NCBI GenBank assembly: GCA_007844125.1 | Contig: CM017568.1 | Coordinates: forward strand, 5,042,685-5,106,684 | Origin: Sinonovacula constricta | Lineage: Eukaryota > Mollusca > Bivalvia > Cardiida > Solecurtidae | Length of the DNA: 64,000 nt | Direction: 5' to 3' | Shown here: piece by piece, positions 1 to 12,500 of the stretch | How the letters are laid out: each line of letters opens with the position of its first letter | Numbering within the stretch: position 1 is the stretch's first letter | The notes under the pieces: model-generated | What the model was told of the DNA's origin: nothing | The model's database searches: none | What the model saw: the letters and a program-made list of their open reading frames with translations, nothing else | Translations under genes and position numbers: made by a program

Positions 1-51
1 CGATTTACACATTCCCAACGTACGGGTCCGATTTCATTCTATACATAGCGT

Positions 52-59
52 GTGACGTC
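52..59. promoter_or_regulatory. CRE-like palindrome
   Basis: TGACGTCA, the full CREB/ATF-type palindrome, lies about 240 bases upstream of the ATG at 295. A second E-box-like CACGTG lies near 267. Either could belong to the promoter of the downstream relic. Single short motifs occur often by chance, so this is weak evidence. Confidence 0.2.
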
Positions 60-294
60 ACTACGTTAAAGACATTTTGACCGTGTGTTGACGCAACGGG
101 TCCGATTTCGGTAAATGACGTTCTTTTTATATAAAACTATAGCGAGTATGCAGAATTATTGCTATATGTAAAGTTTTGCATAAAAGATTACGGACTCTGA
201 AAATTCGTAATTTTCGTAGACCCCCGGAACACAAGGTTACCGACCATGTGACCATAGTAAAATACCACGTGATCGCGATATCCGGTTTGCAAAA

Positions 295-1183
295 ATGGAT
301 TCGAAAAGACGTGATCGCCGCGGTCGATTAAGCAAATCATGTCCCAAAAGCACTGCCAAAAAGGAAATTAATGAAAAACAAGATAATACTTATATTGTGA
401 GTGAACGTGTTTGTGATTATGTGGACATTGAAAGTTCGCCCAAGGAGAATGAAAGTTGGAAAATAGGACGCAGAATGGTCGAATTCTCCGTGTTGGTTGA
501 AGGACTTAAAATTTTGTACTTTATGTAGACTCAGGCCGATTCCAGAAATGGAAAGATGGTCAGATGAAGTTTTGCCTTGAACACAAAGCTTGGAACAGGT
601 AAGAATTGATTTGCATAACAGATGCATAGAGCATCTGCAATCCAATTGATTATGTTAGTTATTGATTTATGTTGTTACCTTGCCATTGAAATAAAACATC
701 AGTTTCGAACCCAAAACATTTCGTACCAATATGTGAGTAAGTTTTTTTTTTTCACTTTTTTTTTTGTTAAAACAATATAAACATGTTTGCATTGGCATAC
801 GATATTTTTTGACATGTATACATTGAATTCACGTGTACAACTGGGCTTCAGTGGTGAGTAGGTCCTCTTACTTTTTTCACAATCTTCTGGACCAGCCAAA
901 CACTATTGTGCCAATTAATTTAACAATAAATTATTGTTTTAGAGGTGTACAGCATCCACCACCCAGTCTTTTTACTGTTATGCTTACACAAATAAAACAG
1001 AATTGTTAGTCCCAGATACCAAGCTTATCAGTTCTTTTCTTTTACAGCTATGATTGACAGTCAGGGAGGTCCACAAAAAGTAAACCACATGTTAGCGGCA
1101 CTTAACATTCCAACTATTAGCAACACCAATCTGAAAAAGATGGAGAGACGGACAGGGAAGTCCATTGAGAAAATCAGATCTCA
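295..1183 (+). pseudogene. Mutator-like transposase-family relic (PF20700-type), two exons
   Basis: Exon 1 is 295-598 and exon 2 is 1048-1183. Exon 1 starts at ATG 295 with a basic stretch, then the family signature WKIGRRMVEFSVL followed by GLK. At about 510-515 the frame is lost: the family's Cys motif (CTLCRLRPIP) is present one frame over. The original frame resumes with FALNTKLGT before a GT donor at 599. Exon 2 joins in phase (G|CT = Ala) and gives AMIDSQGGPQKVNHM, then LNIP and LKKMERRTGKSIE, as in the 'Mutator-like transposase' proteins abundant in bivalves. Stops TAG at 526-528 and TGA at 562-564, the frameshift, and the missing stretch between the Cys motif and NTKLG show a broken copy. 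Family assignment is by remembered motif similarity. Confidence 0.6.
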
Positions 1184-1430
1184 GTGAGTATAATAGCATA
1201 TATTGAGTTTTTAAATCAAAGACATGGTTTATTGGCTTTGTTTACAACATTTTTGAACATCTCTTCAATATATATTGTAGGACTTAAATATGGTTCAGTA
1301 AAAAAAGAATTCATCTCATAATTTTCTACCAGCATCTGTAAATAAAGACAACTTGTGTGACTGAGATGACAATTATGATTTGTGTGTGTGTGTTATTTAT
1401 TTAAGATATGCATTTTATTTATGCTTTCAG

Positions 1431-2056
1431 TTCATAATGGAAGAAAGCCACATATAACACAGATGGCTGCCAGAGAGGAAGATAGTGGTAGTGAGTTTTC
1501 CACGTATGTGCTGCTAAAGGAACCTACTTTGCATGGAGTGCAACAGACAACTGGAATAAGTGTGGCAGATGGTGTTACGTATGTAAATGGGGCTACAGTA
1601 GAAACTGTTAGTAGACAATGTGCTGTTGACAAGTTTGTTAAGTGGCTGAAAAGGTTTTATCAAGTTGTGTTAGTGGCACACAATAGCAGGAAGTTTGACT
1701 TCTCTATCATTCTGTCAGCAGTGTCAAATATTAACAAGTTGTACGACTTTTTTGCCCGTGTTGCTGGTTGTGTGGACTCATTATCCGTGTTTCGTAAGAC
1801 ATACGCTAACAGAGGTACATGTAGCTACAAACAGGAAGGTCTGGCGCGTGGTAAGACATACGCTAACAGAGGTAGCTACAAACAGGAAGGTCTGGCGCGT
1901 GATAAGACATACGCTAACAGAGGTAGCTACAAACAGGAAGGTCTGGCGCGTGATATTTTTATGCGTGAGTACAATGCACATGATGCTGTGGAAGATGTGC
2001 ACACTTTGGTGAAACTCTTCCAGCATTCATGCACATTATTTCCACATGTTCTTTAA
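1431..2056 (+). CDS. DEDDh-type 3'-5' exonuclease-like exon with in-frame triplication
   Basis: The exon opens after the acceptor TTTCAG at 1425-1430 and runs to TAA 2054-2056. The protein reads HNGRKPHITQMAA, then AHNSRKFDF (the ExoII-type N..xFD block) and ends with YNAHDAVEDVHTL (the ExoIII-type HDAxxDV block). This matches the RNase T/DNA pol III epsilon-like domain of the PML-like exonuclease proteins of fish and molluscs. The ExoI DxE motif expected just before GRKPHITQ is not in this exon, so catalysis is doubtful unless an upstream exon supplies it. The upstream Mutator-like exon ends in phase 2, but this exon opens only in phase 1, so the two do not splice cleanly. Between ExoII and ExoIII a 16-residue unit (KTYANRG-SYKQEGLAR) is repeated three times. 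Probably a transposon-associated or degenerating gene. Confidence 0.5.
1795..1952 (+). repeat. Threefold in-frame 48-bp coding duplication
   Basis: Three head-to-tail copies start with GTAAGACATACGCTAAC or its GATAAGAC variant (at about 1795, 1851 and 1901) and end in CAGGAAGGTCTGGCGCGTG. Copy 1 carries 6 extra bases (adding Thr-Cys). All three stay in frame and open, and they are nearly identical to each other, so the duplication looks recent. Confidence 0.9.
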
Positions 2057-3640
2057 TTCTCTTGTTCTGTAAAAAGCATTGTACCATCATCTTCTGTCGT
2101 CTTAGGAAAAGGCAAAAAACTTCAATCATAGACATGTCTGGTAGCCAGTAGTGTCTGTAAACTGCCAACAGAAGAACATATAGCATCATCTGGACTCAAC
2201 CTGGAACATCACAGAATAATATACGCACAAGATGGATAAGATGGACTGCATTCTACCTTTACATCGAAAAATAGTGAAGGACAACCTCATGTTACAAACA
2301 CTAAAAGAACACTTGATACTTTAGTGCCTAACCTAGCTTATTTCTTTCATAAAAAGTACACAGTAATTTACTTCATGCAGTGCACAGGAACTCTTGATTT
2401 TATGACTTTTTTGAGTTATATCCAATTATCCTGCATCAAAGCTGCAACAGGGACCATTTGTCACATTCTCTGACAATACTCCTGTTATTGTTAGCATTTA
2501 AAATTTTAGAGGAAATAAGTTTCTAGCTTTTTTCAAATAATTTCATTGTTTAAGTTTTAAAAAAAAGGCGTAAGTTTATGTTTGTGAAGAAAGCTAAATA
2601 TTTTCTACATATTTGTGTTTGATTAACTCCCCTCAATCTTGACACCATAGTCATAAACCAGTACGTTGTGAAATAACTATGTGGTAAAAGTTATTCTTTT
2701 TTATATTTTGTCACTTATACAGTGTAGATAATTTATATATAGGTTTCTTTGGTTAATTGTTTATAGAATTTCTTAGCTGGAAAATCACACATTTGAAAAT
2801 AAAGAGAAAAAAATCACTTGTGTTTTAGGATGTTGTTCATAAAAAATCCATTTTACCTAATTTTCTTATAGAATAAATCCAAATAATTAATTATTTATTC
2901 ATTTGGCAAAATTATAGAGGATTTTGTGTCGTCAGTTGTCATTTTTCAGGTCATATCCGAAACGAGGGGTACAATCTTAAAATTTGCATATCTCATGTTT
3001 AAGCTGGTAAAGTTGTCTAAACTTTATTTTTATATGTCTTATAGAATGCTTAACAAGAAATAGTAAAGACGATTACCAATTTCTAACATGCATTTTAGAG
3101 TCCGTAATCCTAAATATGTTTATAAAACTTATGAAAACTATAGGTTATTTGTTTAAAATTTATTATTTTCTATATTTCTAAAAGATAGATCGATAGGGTC
3201 TGTAGTGACACGTTATGAAAAATATTAATTTTACTCACACAGATGACAATCGTGGAATAGTGCAGTGGTTACGGACTTGTCTTGATGTTAACGGTCTTTC
3301 TGTGACTTTTTTCTTCTTTAATTTTACATTAAATATAACAAACAAAACATTTAAACAGACAAAAAATATTGATCAATAACAAATGTTCACGCAGAGGTGG
3401 TATTTTTACTTTTTAAATTTCTAAACACTAATGTACATCTGACGGTTATACTTGTTAATGAAGACATGTTTGTCCCTTTTTTAGGATTGTAGTTGTACAT
3501 ATAAGTAGCATTATATACCAGAATTAAATTATTACAGTGATTTTAATGTTTAATTAATAATTTAAATCAGTCATATCTAAATTTCTAATAAATATTATTT
3601 TTCACTGTTGCGTCGCCCTTTGATGCTTCGCATCAATGCT
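2057..3640. other. No gene recognised
   Basis: AT-rich sequence with many stops in all frames. It contains AATAAA-type hexamers (for example around 2799-2805) that could end the upstream transcript. No coding similarity or ordered repeat was seen. Confidence 0.4.
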
Positions 3641-3654
3641 TTTCTTGTTTATAG

Positions 3655-3965
3655 ATATGTAAAAAAGTACGATGAGGATTTCAGCTATAAAAAATCGACG
3701 TCACAGCTAATTGCCCGGATGCTCATGTAAAGTGAACTCAAAAGTAAGTGGTCACGTTTTTTGTTGGTTTAAAAATAGTTAACTGTGCAGCGTGGCTCGG
3801 ATAGGAAAAGGGCCATTTGTAATGACAATTGCGGTGTTATCCTTTACCTTTTCAATGGATGAAGGGCCCCAATGAACAGCATTTTGAAGGACCTTTTCAT
3901 GTAAAATTGACTTATTTGATTATTTGAAAATAAAAACTGTCGGATACCACATTTAAGCCTTACAG
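3655..3965 (+). repeat. GTGGTATCC-family dispersed repeat, copy 1
   Basis: About 310 bp. It starts near 'gaggatttcagctataaaaa', contains the block GTGCAGCGTGGCTCGGATAGG, then 'ccaatgaacagcattttgaa' and 'ggaccttttca', and ends with CTGTCGGATACCAC. The same ordered blocks recur at about 4360, 14395, 14950 (reverse), 37640 and 40830 (reverse). It is non-coding and about 300 bp, suggesting a MITE or SINE-like element of unknown class. Confidence 0.7.
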
Positions 3966-4359
3966 AAATCACAGACCTTCGGATCCCAAACATACAGGTA
4001 GTTAGATGAAGGGTCAGCAATTTTGTGCATACATGTTGTTTTGTGTGTAATTTTTTTTTATTATACGCTCGAAATCGTGTAACGTGCGCGTGCCACTCGT
4101 GCATACATGGGTTGCACAAACATCGCTGCTCTTCTAATTACATTTATAATAAAAAACGTGTACATTTGTAAAAAGTGTATTGATAAAATACAAAATATGA
4201 CAAGTTATATCTACATTATGAAAAAACATTAAAAGCAAGCAAATCAGAAAATGAAAACTTAAAGCCTATTTATTGTAGCTATTTGTGATTTTTTTGTTAT
4301 ACTTTAGTTAAGCAAAGACGAGTTGAAATACTACCTTTGTATGACAGTACAAATGCGAA

Positions 4360-4675
4360 AGAAATCACTCAAATTTATAAAATAAGCACGTATAGTGATC
4401 TCGGCTTAAAGTAGATATCGATTCCAATGATGATGTAAAGTAAGTTGTCACGTGGTTATCTTCGTTTAAAAATAGCTGTCTCTGCAGTGAGGCTCAGATT
4501 GGAAATACCTGTTTGCAATCATGAATGGAGAAGAATGAGTTGCTGTACACACATATCTAGGGCACTAATAAACGGTATTTTGCAGGACTTTTTAAGAAAA
4601 CAATGAATTATTTGGCTATTTGAGAGAAAAAACAAACTTAAGTCCAAACTGCCGTATACCACCTGTAATACTAAT
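4360..4675 (+). repeat. GTGGTATCC-family dispersed repeat, copy 2
   Basis: Shares ordered blocks with copy 1: TCTCTGCAGTGAGGCTCAGA, 'cactaataaacggtattttg', 'caggactttttaagaaaaca', and the end block ACTGCCGTATACCACC. Same orientation as copy 1 and about 700 bp away. Confidence 0.65.
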
Positions 4676-6212
4676 AATTTTGCTACTTTTTGTTTGACCA
4701 ACGTTCGATCATTGGCGTCCGCGATGAAGCGAACTTTATGGAATGCGTCAGAAACTCCTCGGTGGTATCCGGACAATTCTGTTTCGTAGAAATGGCCGAG
4801 GTGTTGCGAGTGGTTATTAGATGTTTCAGATTTGTACCACTTCAATTTCTCACCACGTATATAACGTGCCCATTTCGGCAACTTCTAACAATGTGGGTTA
4901 AACACATTTTATTCTTACCTGTTAACAGTGTTGTACGAGGGTTTCATGATTGCTATTTTTTTCAGTATTTCAGTATGAGTTTATTGAACGTTTAGCTGCG
5001 TTAACAGACAATATTCAAAACAAATGGTGCAGCATATGTTATGTCCAAGTAAACGCCAAATGTTCGATCATATGTTTAGCCCACTTATATAAAGTACTCA
5101 TCGGATGTCTGGTGCTGTGATTGGTCAGATACCGTATTTTAACATATGTTGGACGCCCTTTGATGTTTTGCATCAATACTTTTTTGTTATATATTATTAG
5201 CCTCCTATTCCGTGTGATTAACCCTAGTAGTAAGTGGGTGCTGGGGGATCTGTTAGGTGTTAATGTCAACATATGTCCAGACGTATGGTTGAGCATTGGA
5301 AAACGGAAAGCATACGGCAGTGATCAAGTCTGGTAACTGTTGTTTTTTTTTTTTAAATACCTCAGTGTGTTTACAAAGTACCTTGATGTCTCGGTTTACC
5401 CTATATATTGGCGCTTCTATAGGTCTTCTAATACCACTTGCAGAAACATATCTCAGTTGAGATTTTGCTCTTGATTATATTTTGACTCTCAGAACACTTG
5501 TAACGGGACATTGTGACAAAATGCCAATTTGTTATACACCATTAACATGATAAGGTGAAACAATCGCTTCTCTTACGAAGTGTTTTTTGAGTAGACACTG
5601 AGCCGTCCCAATTGAAGCTTGCGCAATATCTCAGTTGAGAAGGATTCTGCGAGCGGGTCTTGATAGATTAATATCTTTTTACGCTTCATCGACATTAACA
5701 TTGACTAAAACATTTTACATGGGGACTCACTAAAAACAAGGTGTGCAAGAAATCTAATCCTTAAAAAGGTAACGACACTTCAAGCAAATATCTTTGTCGA
5801 TTTCCAACATGCAAAGTTCTTTTCTTAAAAAATCACAAATGACATTGCTAAATTTCTGCTATCTCATTATTATTATATTGCCTGCTTTAGTGTGGCTTTG
5901 TTACTTTCTTTTCATTTATATGTTTTGTTATTACTAACTGCATTAATAAAACCTTTGGAATATACGATTCTTCAAATATGGAAACCCCGATAGCGAGACT
6001 TTTACGAACTGTTGCGAATTGTTTCTGTCATTGCTTGCTATATATTATTTTTATTCACATGGTTATTTCATAGAAATGGGAGCATATGTAATTCTGTGTG
6101 TATCATAGCGTTCTTGCTCTGTGGTGTGTACATATACGACTATAGTTCTTATTGCCAAGTCATGCCATAGAACGTCGACGGGTTTTCGATTCTATGTCTC
6201 TCTCCCTTACAG
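4676..6212. other. Non-coding; presumed upstream intron or flank of the transporter
   Basis: No exon could be recognised here. In particular no GGWGW-type first MCT exon was seen. It contains a short poly-T, several copies of 'ctcagttgaga' (around 5452, 5631) and AT-rich sequence. The transporter's 5' exon is therefore either outside the window or diverged beyond recognition. Confidence 0.4.
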
Positions 6213-6356
6213 CTCCTATCGCCAGCGCCCTATGTGAGAGGTTCGGTTTTCGGTTGGTGGCGCTGTCAGGCGCTTGCATTACTTCCGCCGGATACATTAT
6301 TAGTTCACTAGTCACCAGCCTGCCCGCGCTCTATGTCACTACCGGGGCCATGGCAG
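6213..6356 (+). CDS. Transporter exon (TM2-TM3)
   Basis: Acceptor CTCTCCCTTACAG at 6200-6212; donor G|GTAAGG at 6357. It encodes APIASALCERFGFRLV-ALSG, two hydrophobic segments and ends in ATG GCA G, leaving phase 1. Confidence 0.85.
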
Positions 6357-6556
6357 GTAAGGCGGACGCTGAACGTTGATGGGATTACAGGAATGTAATC
6401 GCATGTAAGAACAGATTTTTTGTACTCGACTTTTCGAGCAGTGTTTCGAACGAGTACTCACTTAGTCGAATATTTGAACTACATACACGCTCGGTTTACT
6501 AGAGGTTTAAATGTGTTTTTCTTAAAAAAATACACACACACGCGCGGGCGCGCGCG

Positions 6557-6595
<39 letters not shown>

Positions 6596-9500
6596 TGCAT
6601 ATATATTGCACTTTATTGCATCGACATAACTGTATGCTTAATAACTAAAGAAATATGTCAAAATGCATTTCATGAACATCTGTGGTGTTCTTTGCTTGTT
6701 CATAAGATGGTGAATCTTTTTTTCATTGTTTGCTTTTCTGCTTGTGTTAAAATTTGACCAATCTATATTTTAGAGCTTTTAGGAATTGTGTAATCAATCA
6801 TTTTAGACGACAAAATGGCCAATGGTGTTCTTGAACATGTTTGAACGTCCCCAAAACGTAAAAAATGTCTGTATAATTTAACGTCAACTGAGAAAGGATC
6901 TTATAAGAGGGGATTGCTTGAAAGTTACTAGCAATCATGTCAAAGATTACTCGAATAATAATCTAAAGAAGATATTCTGGTAATAAAATCAATACTCGAA
7001 AATTCAAATATACACAATGTATTAAACGAATAAGTAAAACTACAGTTGGTCAAAGTTTGATGTTTGGGCCACTTATACGGTCAATGAAATACGGTGTATT
7101 AGTAATAGATACTTACTATTAGTCCTTGCCTGTGTTACCCGCAGGCTTCGGGTTCGGCTTGATGTTCCAGGCGGCCATCGTGGTGGTGACGGAGAGTTTC
7201 CGGGAGTACCGAGCGCTGGCCTGTGGGGTGGCCATCTCAGGATGTGGCATCGGGGCATTCATCTTCAAGTAAGCGAATTCTGCGTTGGTTGGTTCTTATT
7301 ACCAAAAGGGCTTACATAATATGACATCAGGTGAGCTCTGCTTGGGTTGGTTCTTTTTAAGGAACGGGCGGACCTTGCACCATCAAGTTAATTCTGGCAC
7401 TGTACTTTTATTGCGGTTGTTACTTGCTAAGGATTAGGGTGAGCCTCTATCATCAAATGTTTTAGCACGGTTTTGTTCGTGTTATGGATATGGCCTTCAC
7501 CATCAAGTGAGTTCTATGCGCCTTAATACTTGTTAAAAAGGGAACCTTAATCTTCATTTGAGTTCTTCGCACATTGGTGCTTTTTAAGGAAAATGCCTTT
7601 ATCTTTTAGTGAATTTATTCACAGGTTGGTACTTGGAAAAGATGGAGTAGGACTTCACAATAATGTGAGTACTGTGCAGTCTGAGCTGTGATAGTACTTG
7701 TTTAGAGAAGTGCATTTATCTTTAATCTTCATCCTTAAGTGAGTTCTGGTGGTTGGTACTAGCTAAAGAAATTGCCTTTATCTGTATATTTGCACGATTT
7801 GGTAATTGTTAAGAATGTGGCCTTTTATATTTAATTGAGTTGGTATGTTTTAAGGATGAGCGGGTCAGTACTTGTTAATACTTGTAAAAGATATGGCCTT
7901 TATAGTCAGTTGAGATTTTCTCACGATGGCACTATTAAAGGATAGCACCATTATTTTCAAGTGATTTTTGCAGAGTGGGTACTTGTAAAAGAATGGATGG
8001 GCTGGCTCCAGAATAGTGAGTTCTGCGCGGGTTGTATTTTTTAAGGAAATTGCTTTCATCTTTAAGTGAATCTTGCGGGGTTAAGAAGTTGTATAGAATA
8101 TGGCCTACTTCTTCAAATGAGCTCTGTCCTAGTTGATGCTTGATAAAGAATGGGACTTCATGCCCAAGTGAGTTCTGGGCTAGTTAATGCTTATACAATA
8201 AGGGGCATTTATCTTCCAATGAGCGTTGTAACACATAACACATATAAAGTTCGGAGAAATTATAAAAGTAATTATTTAATAATTACACATAATTATCAAC
8301 AAAAAGACCTATATCAGCATCCTGGTTAACCGTTTCTAACAATGTATGATTCTATTTCAGTCCGTTCATGAAGCGGCTTACTAGAAGCCTACGGCTGGTC
8401 AGGGTCGCTGTTAGTGCTGGCTGCCGTCAACTTGAACTGTATACCTTGTGCCCTGCTTTTGAAAAGCCAGAGGGACACCATCAACAAAGACAGTCAGGAC
8501 CATGGTCAAAAGTATGATCCCATTCCCATTGAGTCACACGCTAGCCAGGATGACACTAGATATAAACTTAAAGGTGCGGGAGCACACGATGGCCAAGATG
8601 ACACTAAGTATAACGTCGTTCCAATTTCTGACAATTTAAAAATTCAACAAAGCTGTATAGCAACTTGTACTATGGACAACCAGGAAAGTGTTCCTGAAGA
8701 GCAAACTCCACTTGCGGCTCGTGAGATGCATCAGCGGAATGTGTCAGAAGCATATACATGTACAACGAACGAAAACCCATTTACAGAAGATGGTTATCAA
8801 TTTTGTCTTCAGGAAACATCCAATGACAACTTCCCAAACTCAGAATACCAAAACGAGGCTGCAGATCAGATTGACAGTAACAGCGACAAAAATATTGTAG
8901 TGGAAATATCTTTGTACGATAAACATAAAAGTGCTGGTAAAGAGAATGGACCCTGGCGCTGGTGCAGCTCGTGTACTGGCAGGGTGATACTGCTCAAAGA
9001 TAGACTGTTTCTGTCTGTTGTGATAGCTTCATTCTTTATGCACAGCGCTGTCTATATTCCATTTATGTACATCCCAGACCGCTCGCGGGAACAGGGTAAG
9101 TGGCCGAGTCAAATGATAATTTTATTTTTTTTAAATACAATGTATATAAGAGATGCACAGCTCGTCAAGCTCTGAGCTGCAGAAACACTTTAGATATGTT
9201 AAAGAACGATCTTGACGTGACAAGATTGCACCGTACTGTGTAATACTTTATTAGTGTTACAATACTATATTGATATAATACATATTGTTGTTATTTGGAC
9301 TATTATGAGCATAGTGACAATGTTCTTTTACTGCTAGCAAATGCGACTTCTGTACTTTAGTTGCTTGAATCTTGACCTGGTTGTTTGATTAATTTTATTA
9401 TATCTGTAAAGGTAATAATATCCACCGTTTTAGATTGCGTGTCGTGACGAATGCTTATATATTCCCAATCGTAAACTATCGTACATATTCTACAGGCTTG

Positions 9501-12500
9501 GACGATGCCCAGACCGTGTGGGTAGTCTCTACTATAGGACTGACCAGCATCATCGGGCGGATCGGCATCGGCTATCTGGTAGACAGCTTCTCGGTCAACA
9601 GGTAAGGTGACGTATTTGGTCACATACATTGACTCTTGAATACCATATTTCAGACACAGTTGCAGTTATTTTGGAAACATATGACAAAACAAAGCAGATA
9701 AGATCGTTGTGTCAAACAGATGAGATTACTTGGCTAGATTTTGAAGAAAAGAGCACTGATATTTTTTGTAAGACATGCAGATAGTTTGAAGAGTGTGGAG
9801 GATTTGTTGTCGGTACGGACAATTTCAGAATAGATGATATAAATGGGCATTCTGAATCTGAGTCACATATATCTTACCAACGGAAATATGATCTTAGGTA
9901 CAGCTCACCGCTCACTACTTTTGTTACATCCTATACTGGGAAAATAAATACAGCAGGTTGACAATCAGTCATGTGAGTCTAGACTGTTCAGTTGTGTGAA
10001 AACATCTAGTCATGTAGTTATGGTCATACTTAACTTTCTAGTCATATAAGTACCAATGAATGATACCTATATCAGACTAAAAAATTAAGTATAATCATAC
10101 CTAAGTTGCATTAATAGAATATTAAGTTTCATACTAATTTTCTAGTCATAAATATCTCATACTTAGTTATATTGGTATGTTATTGCAACATAATGCTTGA
10201 ACTCTTATAACAATTTGATTTAAGTATGCTTGTATGTGTATTATGTGTTTACATTTTGGTCTAGTCCAGTTTAGGTCAGGTCTAGTAAGTTTTCTAAGCT
10301 GCTGGACCACTGGTCCAGCTCTCAAAACAGTTACTGTCGAACTCTTCCTTACAGAATTCGTTAAGGTAAGAGGGGCCTAATTAGCCAATGCTGTTTGAAA
10401 CGGCGATGTTTGGCGACATCGAGTTCGTAAATGCCCTCGGCAGTATCCGACACGTTCTCCGGAACAAATCGGATTTGATCGTAGCAAACATTTTTAATCA
10501 TTACTTTTTATGTGTCTTGCAAATGTTGATAATATTTTTTTCAAACAAGTAATAATTTCAACAAAAAATATCTTACATTTCTTTAAATAAAAAAATATTT
10601 ACAAAAAAAATGGGATCCCAAAGCGTGACGTTATATTTTCGGAAAATACCAAAATGGCGGACAGAGACAGCAGAGCAATCGTACCTGCTCGGCGATCTCC
10701 GGCAAGCTTCGGATACATTCGGATTATGTAGAGGACGGAATTACCCGAGGAGTTCCGAGTGACAGCAGAGGTCGATATGTGAAACGGAAAACATTAAAAT
10801 CAACAATTTAAGTTCTATTGTAAACAGATACACATTCAGAAGTCAGTTTTAATCAGATCTGTAAAATATCTTTGTGAAACATAAAGGTATTGTGCAAAAT
10901 GGTGACAGAAAATCTTTTTTTTTTTACAGGTTTGTTGTTGTTGTTGTTTTGTTAAGAGAAACATGGAATATGACAATTTTAAAGCTAATATTTCAAAAAC
11001 TAAACGGTGAAAGTCTGTAATTATTTGATATGTGATTGGTATATGTATATAGCAAATTTTGATATGCATTTTATAAATATACTGGTATAATTAAAATATT
11101 AAGAAACTCTGAAAGTTTGTGTATGTTTCTGAGTCAAGGAAATTTTCCGAGGGGGTATAGATGCCTTTTTCAGTGTAAAATCATCAAATGTTTGTACTTG
11201 AACAATATAAATGAGTTCTTTTTAATGTTTAGGGTTATGCTTATAAAGTTACACAACTGATGCTAAAATATATTATAGTTTTGAACCCCCAAAGTAGACT
11301 CTTTAGCAATAACCACTTGTAAAAAATGGTCCTGGGACAAGGCGAGGGGGTCACCCTATTCAAATGTGATTTTTTCCAAAACATGACGGTGAAATTCTTT
11401 AATATTTCATTTTTATATCTGATATATGATATTTATCACTATGGACATGCTTAGTTTAGGATTCTTAATAGCTTCTTTTAGGCCCCTCTTACCTTAAGGT
11501 ATCTTTAAATGTTGAATAAACATTGCATCTAAAGTCAGATTTTACCATTCATACTCAACAGAACGTTCAGAACAAACTTGTTCTGGCTATGGACTGTTTC
11601 GCTGACAATAGGTAATCTCAATTTGGTAACATGCACTCCGAACATCGAAGGACGTACCGAAGAGCATTCATATCTACTTTCGTTAGTAAGGGCGCAGAGA
11701 GTCTCCATTTTTCTCGTTTTTACCATGTTTGCATAAAATCAAGACATACCAAAATAAAATTTAAAAAAAAATAAATCAATCACAAATAGAAAGCCGTTTG
11801 CCGTATTATCAGTAAGTGTAAATGTACATCGGAAGTAGCACCCCTGACAGTTTGTTGTTACTGATAATTTAAGGTAGATTCTTTTGTTTTGTGACAGTAT
11901 TTGCTATAATAAAGATAATCTCGTGCCAATAATTAAAATCTACTCCTAGGCTGTGCCAATTTTAAAAAGTTTTAGCGTTGTGCGATGTTGTTGTTGTTTT
12001 CGAAAATATAACAAGAACAGCATCTCTCGTTTTCTGATATGTCTGCATAAAACTACAGACATGCACGAAAGAAATTTAAAATAATAATAATAAATAGAAC
12101 GCTGTTTATCGAATTTGGGCTCTTTTTTCATTTGGGTTATTGTAAACGGGTGGTAAGCATAATGTGCAGCGTGAGTAATACCCCTGACATAAAGCTGTTT
12201 TTATATATTATAAGATATGTAGATTATTTTGCTTTTGACTGTTTTGGCTATAATAAGACAATTTCATGCAATTCGGTGCAAAACAACGCTAAAACATTGT
12301 AGAATTATAAAAATTCAAAATAACTTTCCTCCTATTCTCAATAATGGACTGATCCATTTAGACCGGAACTGATCATTTCACTGAAAATGTGCGGGTACAC
12401 TATGCAAAATTATTGTGTATGTTTTCAGTGGCGGATAAACGTCTTTGCAACACATAACTTTTCTTCGCAGATTTCCTTTTAATTGTTCTTTTTCAGCATA

